Assembly: GCA_027452245.1 (NCBI GenBank)
Contig: DAIDGW010000099.1
Location: 1 to 50,666, forward strand
DNA: 50,666 bases
Direction of reading: 5' to 3'
Source of the DNA: Acidobacteriaceae bacterium
GTDB lineage: Bacteria; Acidobacteriota; Terriglobia; Terriglobales; Acidobacteriaceae
In this document: positions 15,638 through 24,617 of the stretch, piece by piece
Layout of the letters: every line of letters starts with the position of its first letter
Numbering within the stretch: position 1 is the stretch's first letter
Program-made: the position numbers and the translations under genes
Notes under the pieces: model-generated
What the model saw: only the letters and a program-made list of their open reading frames with translations
Databases searched by the model: none
Told to the model about the DNA's origin: nothing

Positions 15638-18103
15638 ATGTCATCTACAGAACGCACTCCTAAACCCAAGGAAATGCAAGATCAGAGGGCGCTTCCGGTG
15701 TTGCCAGTCCGGGACACGGTTCTGTTCCCGCACGCGGTTTTGCCGCTGACGGTGGGCCGGGAAAGCTCCGTACAGCTCATCAACTCGCTCGGTGAGGATA
15801 AGACCATCGTGGTGGTCGCGCAGCGCGAAGCGCGCGTTGACGCTCCGCAGCCGAGCGACCTGTACACCGTCGGAACTTCGGCCGTGGTTCATAAGGTTGT
15901 CAAGATGCCCAACCAGAGCCTGTTTGTATTCGCCGAAGGACTGGAACGCGTGCGTCTTGGCGAATTTACACAGTTACAACCGTTCATGCGTGCGCGCGTG
16001 CTGCCTATTCCTGAGCCGCCACCTCCGGGTGCGAGTTCAGAGATGGAAGCCTTACAGCGCAACGTGCTGACGCTGTTTCAGCAAATCGTTGCCGGTTCGC
16101 CGACCTTGTCGGACGAACTGTCGACCGTTGCTATGAATATTGACGAAGCGGGAAGGCTGGTCGATTTCATCGCCTCGTCGTTGCCGTCGCTCTCCACGCC
16201 GGACAAGCAGGATACGCTGGAAACAACCGATGTCCGCGTGCGGCTGGAAAAGATCAATCAGCATCTGGCGAAAGAGCTGGAAGTCCAGCAGCTCCGGAAC
16301 AAGATCCAGAGCGAAGTGCAGGATCGCGTGCAGCAGACCCAGCGTGAGTACTACCTGCGCGAGCAGATGAAGGCGATCCAGAAAGAATTGGGCGAACAGG
16401 ATGAAGGCCAGCGCGATGTCGAGGACCTGAAAAAGAAGATTGAAGAAGCGGGGATGCCCGACGAGGTGAAGAAGGAGGCGCTCAAGGAATTGGGACGCCT
16501 CTCGCGCATGTCGCCGATGGCCGCCGATTATTCGCTCACCCGGAATTACATTGAGTGGCTGGCGGTGCTGCCATGGGCAAAAACTTCGGGGCAGGAGATC
16601 GAGATTCCGAAGGCGAAGGAGATTCTCGACACCGATCACTACGATCTGGAGAAGGTCAAGAACCGCATTCTTGACTATCTCTCCGTCCGCCGTTTGAAGC
16701 CTAATATGAAGGGACCGATTCTTTGCTTCGTCGGACCTCCGGGCGTGGGCAAAACATCGTTGGGCAAGTCAATCGCACGCGCATTGGGACGCAAGTTCGT
16801 CCGGCTATCCTTGGGCGGCGTGCACGACGAGGCCGAGATTCGAGGTCATCGGCGGACGTACATCGGCGCATTGCCGGGACAGATCATCCAGGGCATTCGT
16901 CGTGCAGAGACGAAAGATCCGGTGTTCATGCTCGACGAGATCGATAAGGTGGGGCGCGATTTCCGGGGAGATCCGGCGTCGGCTCTGCTCGAAGCGCTGG
17001 ATCCCGAGCAGAACTCGACGTTCCGCGACAACTATCTCGACGTGACTTTCGATCTTTCGAAGGTGCTCTTCATCACAACGGCGAACATGCTCGATCCGAT
17101 TGCCGAGCCTCTGCGCGACCGCATGGAGATCATCGAATTACAGGGATACACGGAAGAAGAGAAGGTTCACATCGCGTTCCAATATTTGATTCCGCGCCAG
17201 ATCGATGAGAACGGAATCATGCCGGAACAGATTGAATTTCCGGAAGAAGGCGTTCGCTACGTTATTCGCCATTACACGCGTGAAGCCGGCGTCCGCAATC
17301 TCGAACGCAATATCGGCACGATCTGCCGCAAGCAGGCGCGCCGCCTGGCGGAGGGGAAGAACGAGAAACTGGTGGTCACCAAGGAGATCATTCAGGAGTT
17401 CCTGGGTGGCATCAAGATTCGCAGTGAAGGCGAAATCGAAGAGCGCACGGAGCGTCCGGGCGTGGCCGTCGGCCTGGCATGGACTCCGGCGGGAGGCGAT
17501 GTGCTGTTCGTCGAGGCCAATGCCATGAAAGGCAAAGGCGGATTCACCATGACCGGCCAGATCGGCCAGGTCATGCAGGAATCGATGCAGGCGGCACTGA
17601 CGTGGGTGAGATCGAACGCGCTGCGACTGGGGATTGCCGACGATTTCTTCGCCAGTCACGACCTGCACATTCACGTGCCAGCGGGTGCAATTCCCAAAGA
17701 CGGCCCATCGGCCGGCGTGACCATGGCAACCACCCTGGTTTCACTGCTGAGCGGGAAGCGAATCCGTCCGCTCACGGCAATGACGGGAGAGATTACGCTG
17801 AGCGGAAACGTGCTGCCGGTGGGTGGCATCAAGGAAAAAGTGCTGGCGGCAAAGCGGGCCGGAGTGCGAGATGTGATCCTGCCGGCGGAAAACAAGATGA
17901 ACGTGGAAGAGGATCTCACGCCTGAACAGCTGGAGAACCTGAACATTCATTACGTGAAGACGATTGAGGAGGCGATGAAGATTTCGCTGCCCGAGGTCAT
18001 CAACACGGCCGCGGCTCAGATTATTCCGACACCCGCGCCGGGAGAGTCGAAAGAGAACTATCCGAATCCTCCGGTTCCGCAACCAGTACACGCGCGAGCG
18101 TAA
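15638..18103 (+). CDS. lon: ATP-dependent Lon protease (LonA type)
   Basis: The 821-residue enzyme is a soluble AAA+ serine protease that degrades damaged and regulatory proteins. The N-terminal LON substrate-binding domain ([19 protein letters not shown] onward) spans about 20-215. The AAA+ domain has Walker [10 protein letters not shown] and Walker [10 protein letters not shown]. The protease domain has catalytic Ser691 in KDGPSAG and Lys734 in GGIKEK, the Ser-Lys dyad. It lacks the membrane segment of archaeal LonB. AAGGAGA before the ATG at 15638 decides the start over a TTG at 15611. It ends in a strong terminator and is monocistronic. Confidence 0.98.
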   Translation: MSSTERTPKPKEMQDQRALPVLPVRDTVLFPHAVLPLTVGRESSVQLINSLGEDKTIVVVAQREARVDAPQPSDLYTVGTSAVVHKVVKMPNQSLFVFAEGLERVRLGEFTQLQPFMRARVLPIPEPPPPGASSEMEALQRNVLTLFQQIVAGSPTLSDELSTVAMNIDEAGRLVDFIASSLPSLSTPDKQDTLETTDVRVRLEKINQHLAKELEVQQLRNKIQSEVQDRVQQTQREYYLREQMKAIQKELGEQDEGQRDVEDLKKKIEEAGMPDEVKKEALKELGRLSRMSPMAADYSLTRNYIEWLAVLPWAKTSGQEIEIPKAKEILDTDHYDLEKVKNRILDYLSVRRLKPNMKGPILCFVGPPGVGKTSLGKSIARALGRKFVRLSLGGVHDEAEIRGHRRTYIGALPGQIIQGIRRAETKDPVFMLDEIDKVGRDFRGDPASALLEALDPEQNSTFRDNYLDVTFDLSKVLFITTANMLDPIAEPLRDRMEIIELQGYTEEEKVHIAFQYLIPRQIDENGIMPEQIEFPEEGVRYVIRHYTREAGVRNLERNIGTICRKQARRLAEGKNEKLVVTKEIIQEFLGGIKIRSEGEIEERTERPGVAVGLAWTPAGGDVLFVEANAMKGKGGFTMTGQIGQVMQESMQAALTWVRSNALRLGIADDFFASHDLHIHVPAGAIPKDGPSAGVTMATTLVSLLSGKRIRPLTAMTGEITLSGNVLPVGGIKEKVLAAKRAGVRDVILPAENKMNVEEDLTPEQLENLNIHYVKTIEEAMKISLPEVINTAAAQIIPTPAPGESKENYPNPPVPQPVHARA

Positions 18104-18122
18104 AGAGGTTGCAAAGACCGAA

Positions 18123-18151
18123 TCCCCATCCTTTCGAGGATGGGGATTTTT
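18123..18151 (+). terminator. Rho-independent terminator of lon
   Basis: TCCCCATCCT (18123-18132) and AGGATGGGGA (18137-18146) form a perfect 10-bp stem closed by a UUCG tetraloop, followed by TTTTT. It lies 20 nt after the lon stop codon. Confidence 0.92.
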
Positions 18152-18452
18152 ATTTGCTGATCGAGAGGAATGTTCAGCAGGATGAAAGAATGTGCACAGC
18201 GGGTATGTTTGTTCCGAAACCAGACCAGGCGCCGGATTCAGCTCAGGACAACCGCTGGGCGCTCCGAGGTCCGTACAGGCTGGTTCGTCCTGACACTGCT
18301 TTGTTACAAGAAGGTGAATCTTCGCGCAAGAATGATGAGCGATGTTCAATTTGTGAGCGCGCGACTTGCAACCATTGTCCTTGATTTGGGCTTCTAAACT
18401 GCGCCATTTCAATCCGCTCTGAAGTGCAAAATTTCACTGTGAGGACCGCCGT
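18152..18452. other. Intergenic region without a supported gene
   Basis: About 300 bp between the lon terminator and the YVTN gene. Short frames here start inside the terminator or lack a ribosome-binding site and show no family likeness. No RNA gene is visible. It presumably contains the promoter of the downstream gene, but I cannot place one with confidence. Confidence 0.5.
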
Positions 18453-19412
18453 ATGCCTTATCGCACCAGGGTCATGCTCGCCCTGTTCGCATGTGCTTGT
18501 GTTCTTCCTGTTAGTGCACAGAAGTTGGTTACCAATATCACCATTCCTGGAACGACCAATGCTGTAGCTGTAAATCCCAACACCAATCGCATCTATGTTG
18601 GTTTTACGAACGCGAGCGGCCCGGCCGTGGGTGTGATTGACGGAGCCGCGAACACGATGCTTGACACGATCTCCACGCCCCAGGGCTCTCAGCTTGTGGC
18701 AGTGAATACAACAACGGGACGCGTCTATGCGGCGGGATGCAATTATGGAAGCAACTTCAGTTGCGGCGTCACTGTAATCAATGGGAGCACGGGCGCCATT
18801 CTGACCACGGTGCCGGTCGCGGGCTCAAGCGGGGTCGGAGTCGAGGGGATCGCAGTGAATCCTGTGACGAATCAGATTTTCGTCTCGGATGATGTGAATT
18901 ATGAGATTGAGGTCATCGACGGTTATACGAATACGGCGACCTATCTCAGTACCAGCAATTCGTTGATGTTGGGGTTGGGAGTAGATTTCGCTCATAACTT
19001 GCTGCTGGGAGCGCCAAGCGGCGGAGCGCTCGACATTTTCGGGAACCATACGCGGTCGCAGGTGCTGGTGGGAGAAATCAACCAGGACGTTGCAGTAAAT
19101 TCGTTCACCAGCATGGCGTACGTGACCAATAACGCCGGGAATACTCTGGGAGTGGTGAATCTCAAGGATATGCAGGTTGTTACGAACATCACCGTCGGAA
19201 ATGCTCCCTACGGCGTGTGCGTGGACTACCTGTCGAACCTGGTGTTTGTTGCCAACTCGGGAGACGGTACAGTGGGAGAGATCAACGGCGAAACCAACAC
19301 AGTGAAGGGTACGGTAAGTGCGCCGAGCAATTACGTGGATGTGAATCCGGTTACGCGGAAGGTTTACGCCACTCAGCTAGGTGGCAGCGTAGTGTACGTC
19401 ATCGCTGAATAA
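18453..19412 (+). CDS. Secreted YVTN-type beta-propeller repeat protein
   Basis: The 319-residue protein has a signal peptide (about 1-22, ending LPVSAQ). It then has repeated propeller blades of about 40-45 residues with the hallmark pattern AVAVNPNTNRIYVGF, LVAVNTTTGRVYAAG, IAVNPVTNQIFVSDD, CVDYLSNLVFVANSG and VDVNPVTRKVYATQ. Such YVTN/NHL-like propellers are exported scaffolds for binding or surface functions. Blades number about seven. It stands alone, with no linked enzyme to suggest a ligand. Confidence 0.88.
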   Translation: MPYRTRVMLALFACACVLPVSAQKLVTNITIPGTTNAVAVNPNTNRIYVGFTNASGPAVGVIDGAANTMLDTISTPQGSQLVAVNTTTGRVYAAGCNYGSNFSCGVTVINGSTGAILTTVPVAGSSGVGVEGIAVNPVTNQIFVSDDVNYEIEVIDGYTNTATYLSTSNSLMLGLGVDFAHNLLLGAPSGGALDIFGNHTRSQVLVGEINQDVAVNSFTSMAYVTNNAGNTLGVVNLKDMQVVTNITVGNAPYGVCVDYLSNLVFVANSGDGTVGEINGETNTVKGTVSAPSNYVDVNPVTRKVYATQLGGSVVYVIAE

Positions 19413-19421
19413 TCTGAACTT

Positions 19422-19464
19422 CTGCGCTTCGCCCGAACTTTGCTTACGCGCAGGAGTTTTTCTT
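19422..19464 (+). terminator. Candidate terminator of the YVTN gene
   Basis: CTGCGC (19422-19427) and GCGCAG (19448-19453) can pair around a 20-nt loop, followed by GAG and TTTTTCTT. The long loop makes it weak, but its position, 10 nt after the stop codon and before a convergent gene, is right. Confidence 0.4.
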
Positions 19465-19488
19465 CATACGGAGATTGTCCAACTGTCT

Positions 19489-20061
19489 TTAGGAGCGGAC
19501 AGCGTCGCTTTCCAGCCTGCGTGTCCAAGTGACGAGATTTTCGAGCAATTGGCGGATTAATTTCTTCGCAGTCTCGTCTTTAAGATTGCCATCCTGATCG
19601 AACTTCTCGTGTGCGCCGGCGATCATCACTTCGGGCTGATTCACGGGGTGCATGTTAAGAAAGACGAAGCTTTGGCGAAGATGATATTGCGCGCGGGCTC
19701 CGCCCAGAATAGATGGCGATGCGCTCATGATCGCGACCGGTTTATCGTTCCACGCACTGTCGCCATAGGGGCGGGAAGCCGCGTCCAGAGCATTTTTCAG
19801 GACGCCGGGAACGCCATAGTTGTATTCCGGAGTGGAAATCAGGATGGCGCCAGCCGCGCGAATGCGCCGTTTGAATTCCACTACGGCGGGAGATGGGGCG
19901 CGTTCCTCATCCTGATTGAAGGGCGGGATTCCATGCAGATCGAAGATGTTCAGCTGTGCGCCTTCGGGGACAAGTTTCTGTGCGGCTTGTAATGCAAGCC
20001 GATTGAATGATCCTGTACGCAAGCTGCCGCAGATACCAAGAATTTCGAGAGGAGAGCTCAT
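19489..20061 (-). CDS. NADPH-dependent FMN reductase family protein
   Basis: The 190-residue flavodoxin-fold protein begins LEILGICGSLRTGSFNRLAL, the FMN-phosphate-binding loop, and contains ISTPEYNYGVPGVLKNALD, the conserved PEYN motif of the FMN_red/chromate and quinone reductase family. KPVAIMSASPSILGGARAQYHLR follows, as in the family. It is a cytosolic NAD(P)H:quinone or azo reductase type of enzyme, probably acting in redox detoxification. Length is normal for the family. It is convergent with the YVTN gene. Confidence 0.93.
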   Translation of the reverse strand: MSSPLEILGICGSLRTGSFNRLALQAAQKLVPEGAQLNIFDLHGIPPFNQDEERAPSPAVVEFKRRIRAAGAILISTPEYNYGVPGVLKNALDAASRPYGDSAWNDKPVAIMSASPSILGGARAQYHLRQSFVFLNMHPVNQPEVMIAGAHEKFDQDGNLKDETAKKLIRQLLENLVTWTRRLESDAVRS

Positions 20062-20176
20062 GGTTTGCCTCAGAGTAACGGATAACAGATGCGAACCAGA
20101 TTCGGGGGGATGCGATTTTTGTGGATGGCGGGACGCACCCAGCCACTTAGAGACGAAGACTTTTTGAGTTGATTGG

Positions 20177-21031
20177 TTAGTTGGTGGAGATCGTGAAGTT
20201 TACGGTGATTTTGGCCTGGGTTTCGACAGGTTCGCCATCTTGGTAATGGGGTTTGAAGCGCCATTGGCGGACGGCGTTCTCGGCAGCCGCGGCCAGAATG
20301 CTTGGGCCGCTGACGATTTGCAGATTCTGAATGACGCCGTCTTTGCCGATCAGCGCCCGGAGGATCACCGCGCCCTGTACTTTCATCTGACGGGCGAGCA
20401 AGGGATATCCCGGATTCACCGACCGCGTTACTGCCTGAGTTGTGTCGGAAGACATCTGCACCCGCTCGGAGGCGTTGGTCGTGATGTCGGCGGTGGTGGT
20501 GGGGTCCGACATCCGCTGGTTGGGGGCTCCCGGCTGAAGTTCGACGCGAACCGCGTTGCTTCCCGGGCGCAGCGTTCGGTGCGTGTCTCCAGCGACCACT
20601 TCGACCTGAAGCGGCGGCAGCACTGTGCGGGTCGTCGTAGCCGACATTGGAGGCGGCAGTACGGCGGTGCTGGCTTCGGCTTTGGCTGCTGGCGCCGATT
20701 TTCGCTCTGTGCGGTGCTTGACGTGGATAGCCGGCGTAGCTTGCGTGATGGTTACTGGGGGAACAATTTGTGCGGGAGTCGAGGTGTCAGTTGTTGTGTC
20801 GGCTACGTCCGCCTCATCGTTATCGGAAGGAAGCCAGAAATCGCGTTCGCGATATAGCGAGCCGGCCAGTGTAATGAGCAGCAGGATCAGGGCGGTCAGC
20901 ATGAGGCGGCGCTGGCCGGGGTCCTCAAGGGCGGACCGCGGTGCCGATTTCGGAACAACGGGAGGTTGTATCCGCCTTGCTAAATCATCGGTCTCGGTTT
21001 TTTTCGGAACTAATGTTTCCTGCTCAAACAT
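20177..21031 (-). CDS. TonB family protein (energy transducer-like)
   Basis: The 284-residue protein has a cytoplasmic N-terminus (about 1-42), one membrane helix (about 43-60, LMLTALILLLITLAGSLY), a long Pro/Thr/Ala-rich periplasmic spacer and a C-terminal TonB domain (about 205-284). The domain has NPGYPLLARQMKVQGAVILRALIGKDG, then AAENAVRQWRFKPHYQDGEPVETQAKITVNF. These are the typical elements of TonB C-terminal domains that contact outer-membrane receptors. No ExbB or ExbD is adjacent, so it must either share a distant pair or serve another envelope role. Confidence 0.9.
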   Translation of the reverse strand: MFEQETLVPKKTETDDLARRIQPPVVPKSAPRSALEDPGQRRLMLTALILLLITLAGSLYRERDFWLPSDNDEADVADTTTDTSTPAQIVPPVTITQATPAIHVKHRTERKSAPAAKAEASTAVLPPPMSATTTRTVLPPLQVEVVAGDTHRTLRPGSNAVRVELQPGAPNQRMSDPTTTADITTNASERVQMSSDTTQAVTRSVNPGYPLLARQMKVQGAVILRALIGKDGVIQNLQIVSGPSILAAAAENAVRQWRFKPHYQDGEPVETQAKITVNFTISTN

Positions 21032-21159
21032 GGTGGCCCCTGGGAAAAGGCCCCCTTTTGGGAGTTGTGCCTAGTATGCCTCGAAACGGGCTGGAAAACC
21101 ACAAAAAGCGCATGTGCAGCGTACATTAAAGAGAAGGAATCGGCTATTTCAGCATTTTT

Positions 21160-21181
21160 GTGGCACGAAAGTGCCACTTTT
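21160..21181 (+). terminator. Strong GAAA-loop hairpin followed by four T, without an upstream gene
   Basis: GTGGCAC (21160-21166), GAAA loop and GTGCCAC (21171-21177) precede TTTT on the plus strand. It looks like a factor-independent terminator, but the genes on its left are on the minus strand, so no annotated message ends here. It may end a small RNA, or sit in the leader of the downstream oxidoreductase gene. Confidence 0.45.
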
Positions 21182-21308
21182 CATGAGCTTTGGGGCATCG
21201 AAACAGAAAGGGGGCAGCCTGTTGTATAGTCGTTCCCACTACCCATCTTCTTCTGTAACTTAACTGCTTCCGGCGAATCTGATTTTGAGGCGCAATCTTT
21301 TAATTCCT

Positions 21309-22055
21309 ATGGCGACAAAGATTATCGATCCGGTGACCGGGCGCAAGATAGATGAACGGAGGTTCTCGAGCATAAGCCGACGCGAACTGCTGAAGCTCAC
21401 TCCGGTGATGGCACTGGGAGCATTTGCGATTCCGGCCTTGCAAACGCCGCTCCTGAAAAAGGGATTGGCATTCAGCGACTGGGCATCGGCGCGCGTGTTC
21501 CGCTCAGGACATCTGGCGCAGACATTTTCAGACGGCGAAGTTACTCCCTTCAACAAATTCCCGATTAATGACTACGACGTGGATGATCCCGGAGTGATTT
21601 TTGAGAACTGGACATTGACCGTGACCGGCGCCGTGCAAAAGCCGGGTGACTACACGCTGGCGCAAGTGCAGGCGCTGCCGCGATACCGGCAGAACACGCG
21701 GCATGTGTGCGTGGAAGGTTGGGACGTAATCGGGCGTTTCGGCGGCGCGCGGCTTTCGGATTTCCTGAATATGATCGGCGCCGATCCCACCGCAAAATAC
21801 ATTACGGTTGCATGCGCCGACGATTATTACGAATCGCTCGATATGGCGACGGCACGGCATCCGCAGACTCTGCTGTGCTACGAGATGTATGACCAGCCGC
21901 TAACGCGCGAACATGGCGCTCCGCTGCGATTAACCGTTCCCACCAAAATTGGCTACAAGCAGGCGAAATACCTGACGGATTTGAAGGTCAGCCACGTGCT
22001 TGACAAGGTGGGATATTGGGAAGATCAGGGGTATTCGGAATTTTACGGACTCTAG
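21309..22055 (+). CDS. Molybdopterin-dependent oxidoreductase, sulfite-oxidase/MsrP type
   Basis: The product (248 residues from the ATG at 21309) begins with a Tat-like signal, SISRRELLKLTP, followed by a hydrophobic stretch (AFAIPALQTPLL). The Mo-cofactor domain of the SUOX fold follows, with the Mo-ligand Cys in RHVCVEGWDVIGRFGG. The C-terminal YDQPLTREHGAPLRLTVPTKIGYKQAKYL is typical of this family. An alternative TTG start lies at 21285. The next gene, 33-54 bp downstream, encodes a cytochrome b, so the pair is probably an exported reductase that receives electrons from a membrane cytochrome, like MsrPQ or SorAB. The substrate is unknown. Confidence 0.9.
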   Translation: MATKIIDPVTGRKIDERRFSSISRRELLKLTPVMALGAFAIPALQTPLLKKGLAFSDWASARVFRSGHLAQTFSDGEVTPFNKFPINDYDVDDPGVIFENWTLTVTGAVQKPGDYTLAQVQALPRYRQNTRHVCVEGWDVIGRFGGARLSDFLNMIGADPTAKYITVACADDYYESLDMATARHPQTLLCYEMYDQPLTREHGAPLRLTVPTKIGYKQAKYLTDLKVSHVLDKVGYWEDQGYSEFYGL

Positions 22056-22088
22056 AAGCAAAGTTGCTGTTTGGCTCTGAATCGATGA

Positions 22089-22805
22089 ATGCTTGGATCA
22101 TCCGACACTATGTCTACTGCCGTTGAAATTGTCCAAAACAGCAAAGACGCTGAATCTATTCCGGTGGCACGAGCAGTTTACGAACATCCGCTGATTGTGC
22201 GGCTGTGTCATTGGATCAATGCCATTTCATTGTTTGTGATGGTGGGCAGCGGATTGCAGATCTTTCGTGCCTTCCCGAGCTTCGGGGCAAAAATTCCGCA
22301 GCAGGATCTGGTGCACTGGCCGCGGTCGCTGGCGATCGGAGGATGGCTGGGCGGTGCTTTGCAGTGGCACCTTACATTCATGTGGATTTATCTAGGCAGC
22401 GGATTGGTGTATGTCGCCTACCAGCTTTTCAGCGGCCATTACCGGCAGGTGCTGTTCACGCACAAAGATGCTCGCGGGGTGTGGCCGATGGCGCGGCATT
22501 ATTTTTTCTTCGGTCCCAAGCCGCTGCAACGCGAGGCGTACAATCCGCTGCAGAAGCAGGCGTATACGGCGGCTATCCTGCTGGGTGCGCTTTCGGCGCT
22601 AAGCGGTTTTGCCATCTGGAAGCCGGTACAATTTTCCTGGCTGGCGTGGTTTTTCGGTGGATTTCACTGGGCGCGCCTGGTGCATTTCATCGTGATGTGG
22701 GCGATGCTGGGGTTCGTGTTCGGACATCTGGTCATGGTGATCCTGCATGGCTGGAATAATTTTGTTTCGATGCTGACGGGTTGGAAGAAGGATCCAGAGT
22801 ACTGA
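22089..22805 (+). CDS. Membrane cytochrome b561-type subunit
   Basis: The 238-residue protein has four predicted membrane helices and His residues placed as heme ligands, including RLCHWINAISLFVMVGSGLQIF, LQWHLTFMWIYLGSGLVYVAY, ARLVHFIVMWAMLGFVFGHLVMVI and HGWNNF. This is the Ni,Fe-hydrogenase/thiosulfate-reductase cytochrome b561 type. Another start is the ATG at 22110. It is transcribed directly after the molybdoprotein gene, so it very likely passes electrons between the quinone pool and that enzyme. Confidence 0.88.
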   Translation: MLGSSDTMSTAVEIVQNSKDAESIPVARAVYEHPLIVRLCHWINAISLFVMVGSGLQIFRAFPSFGAKIPQQDLVHWPRSLAIGGWLGGALQWHLTFMWIYLGSGLVYVAYQLFSGHYRQVLFTHKDARGVWPMARHYFFFGPKPLQREAYNPLQKQAYTAAILLGALSALSGFAIWKPVQFSWLAWFFGGFHWARLVHFIVMWAMLGFVFGHLVMVILHGWNNFVSMLTGWKKDPEY

Positions 22806-22823
22806 GAAGGAATCTCCTTAGCA

Positions 22824-22850
22824 GCTCGGCCGAAGCCGAGCCCTTTCAAA
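22824..22850. repeat. REP-like hairpin, third copy of the CCTTTCAAA family
   Basis: GCTCGGC (22824-22830), CGAA loop and GCCGAGC (22835-22841) form a perfect 7-bp hairpin directly followed by CCTTTCAAA. This tail and the NGAA tetraloop are shared with the hairpins at 2009-2028 and 2251-2270, although the stem sequence differs. It lies 20 nt after the cytochrome b stop codon. Confidence 0.75.
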
Positions 22851-22906
22851 AGTGATGGCGGAGATGCCTTTGGATGGCTGCTAGAAAGTAGCTGGGGGCA
22901 GCAGCG

Positions 22907-23572
22907 ATGTCGGAAGCCAGCATGGCTTTGAACAATCCGTCGGGGGCGGCTGTCACGCGCGAGCAGGAGTTGATCGCGCGCGTGCAGCGCGGGCACAACG
23001 ACGAGTTCTATGAGCTTGTGCGGCCCTATGAGCGGCGGTTGTTTGCCGCGGCTGTGGCCATCCTGAAAAACGAGGCGGACGCGGAAGAAGTGGTGCAAGA
23101 GGCCATGCTGAAGGCATTGGCCAACATCCGACAGTTTCGCGCGGAAGCGCGATTCAGCACCTGGCTGATTCAGATCACCGTGAATGAGGCGCTCATGCGC
23201 CGGCGAAGGGAACGCACGGTCGCCATGGAAGCAATCGACGAGAAACAGGAAGATGAGCCCGAATATACGCCGCGGGATTTTGCCGACTGGCGCGAGATCC
23301 CCTCGGAGGCGCTGGAGCGCAAAGAGGTCCGCCAGAAACTGGCCGCGGCACTGGCCACGCTGGATCGCAAATACAGGGAAGTTTTCGTTTTGCGCGACAT
23401 GGAGCAGTTGAATATTGAGGAAACCGCCGAGGCGTTGGGAATCTCGGTCGCTTCGGTCAAGACGCGGCTGTTGCGCGCACGCCTGATGCTGCGCGACCTG
23501 CTCGCGTCCGGATGGCAGCAGGGCTGGTTCAGCCGCCTGCCATTCGAGAAGGGAACCAAGCCATGGGGATGA
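22907..23572 (+). CDS. ECF-type RNA polymerase sigma factor
   Basis: The 221-residue protein has sigma region 2 (about 18-90) with YERRLFAAAVAILKNEADAEEVVQEAMLKAL and FSTWLIQITVNEALMRRRR, and sigma region 4 (about 148-200) with LDRKYREVFVLRDMEQLNIEETAEALGISVASVKTRLLRAR. It lacks regions 1 and 3, which defines the ECF group. It is co-transcribed with, and its stop overlaps by 10 bp, a zinc-finger anti-sigma factor, so it is kept inactive until a signal arrives. Targets are unknown. Confidence 0.95.
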   Translation: MSEASMALNNPSGAAVTREQELIARVQRGHNDEFYELVRPYERRLFAAAVAILKNEADAEEVVQEAMLKALANIRQFRAEARFSTWLIQITVNEALMRRRRERTVAMEAIDEKQEDEPEYTPRDFADWREIPSEALERKEVRQKLAAALATLDRKYREVFVLRDMEQLNIEETAEALGISVASVKTRLLRARLMLRDLLASGWQQGWFSRLPFEKGTKPWG

Positions 23573-24174
23573 CCTGCGAGCATGTGTGGCGAGAGATCTC
23601 GAATTATGTTGATGGAGGTGTCGAGGCCGGCTTGCGCGCCGCCATGGACGAGCACATGCGCGAGTGCGCCCGCTGCCGTTCCGTGCTGGCGGGAATGCGG
23701 GACGTGGTGCGGGTTTACGGCGATCAACGGATGCTGGACGTCCCCTCAGGATTCGGACAACGGTTGAAGCGGCGGTTGGTGCGAAATGCGCGTCAGCCGC
23801 GCTGGTTATTTTGGACAGCCTGGCTCGTACCGGTCTCGGCTGTTCTGTTGATCGCGGGCATGGTGGGGTATGTGAATTTCAGCGGCAGCTATCATGCGCT
23901 GAAATCGCCGCATGCGCAGCCCGGAAAAAACATTCCGCCGCAACTCGCAGTGGTAATGCAGCCCGGAGCCCGCATTTTTCATCTCGCGGGTTGCGATCTG
24001 ATCCGCAACGACCACGATCTGATCACGATGACGGCGAAGGATGCGATCGCGCAGGGATTCACGCCGTGTACGCGCTGCCTGCGGAAATACCTGAGTATCG
24101 TGCTGGCACCGAGGCCCCCGGGGCTTGATCTGGATGGGGATGCCAGGCCGTTAGAGGCGCTGCGAAGGCCGTAG
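23563..24174 (+). CDS. Transmembrane zf-HC2 anti-sigma factor with a C-terminal Cys/His module
   Basis: The 203-residue protein has a cytoplasmic anti-sigma zinc-binding domain with Cys5, His31, Cys35 and Cys38 (HxxxCxxC), and one membrane helix (about 81-103). A periplasmic part follows with a second probable metal site: His140 and Cys144 (FHLAGC), and Cys169 and Cys172 (PCTRC). That module resembles the small Ada-like metal-binding fold. AAGGGA lies 8 nt before the ATG at 23563; the ATG at 23569 overlaps the sigma gene in ATGA fashion and is the alternative. The external Cys-rich tail suggests redox, metal or thiol sensing, which is inference. Confidence 0.85.
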   Translation: MGMTCEHVWREISNYVDGGVEAGLRAAMDEHMRECARCRSVLAGMRDVVRVYGDQRMLDVPSGFGQRLKRRLVRNARQPRWLFWTAWLVPVSAVLLIAGMVGYVNFSGSYHALKSPHAQPGKNIPPQLAVVMQPGARIFHLAGCDLIRNDHDLITMTAKDAIAQGFTPCTRCLRKYLSIVLAPRPPGLDLDGDARPLEALRRP

Positions 24175-24210
24175 AGGGTGCTTAGTGAGACATCAATTCA
24201 CACCTGAAAC

Positions 24211-24236
24211 AATAAAGCGCAGCCATAGGGCTGCGC
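24211..24236 (-). terminator. Rho-independent terminator for the Lys/Met-rich peptide gene
   Basis: On the minus strand GCGCAGCC and GGCTGCGC form a perfect 8-bp stem (24236-24229 with 24224-24217) around a 4-nt loop. It is followed on that strand by TTTATTGTTT. It lies 27 nt after the stop of the gene ending at 24263. Confidence 0.85.
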
Positions 24237-24262
24237 GGACAAGACCGCCTCTGAAGACGAAG

Positions 24263-24496
24263 TTACTGCTGCTTCATGGTGTTGTTGCTCTTCATGTTGT
24301 CGCTTTTCATTGAATCGTTCTTCATTGAATCTTTCTTCATCTTCGATTTCTTCGCCTTCTTCGAGGTCTTGGCCTTCTGCTCGTGCTTCATCTCACTCTT
24401 TTTCGAACCGTCTTGCATTTGATTGCTCTGGGCGAAGCTGGCGAGAGGCAGGGCGAGGACGCCGGCCAACATCAGACTGGCAAAGAGTTTCTTCAT
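24263..24496 (-). CDS. Small secreted Lys/Met/Ser-rich protein
   Basis: The 77-residue product has a clear signal peptide (about 1-22, MKKLFASLMLAGVLALPLASFA) and a mature part of about 55 residues made almost only of Lys, Ser, Asp, Asn and Met. The tail repeats KxDSMK-like units (KKDSMKNDSMKSDNMK). It is predicted to be unfolded and strongly basic. Met-rich periplasmic peptides can bind copper or be oxidant sinks, but this is inference. GGAG lies 5 nt before the ATG at 24496. Promoter and terminator are both visible, making it an independent transcription unit. Confidence 0.72.
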   Translation of the reverse strand: MKKLFASLMLAGVLALPLASFAQSNQMQDGSKKSEMKHEQKAKTSKKAKKSKMKKDSMKNDSMKSDNMKSNNTMKQQ

Positions 24497-24617
24497 GATT
24501 TCTCCTTTATTTTTGTGGTTGTGGGTGCAGCTAACGGGCCTGAAGAGAAGATGATCCGGTTGGCGGAAAGTTACAGGGTGGAGATTTGAGCATTGAGTGG
24601 TGCTTGCATGTGGAAAC

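Noticed and set aside
18109..18384. A 91-codon frame downstream of lon
   Set aside because: It starts inside the lon terminator, lacks a ribosome-binding site and resembles no family.
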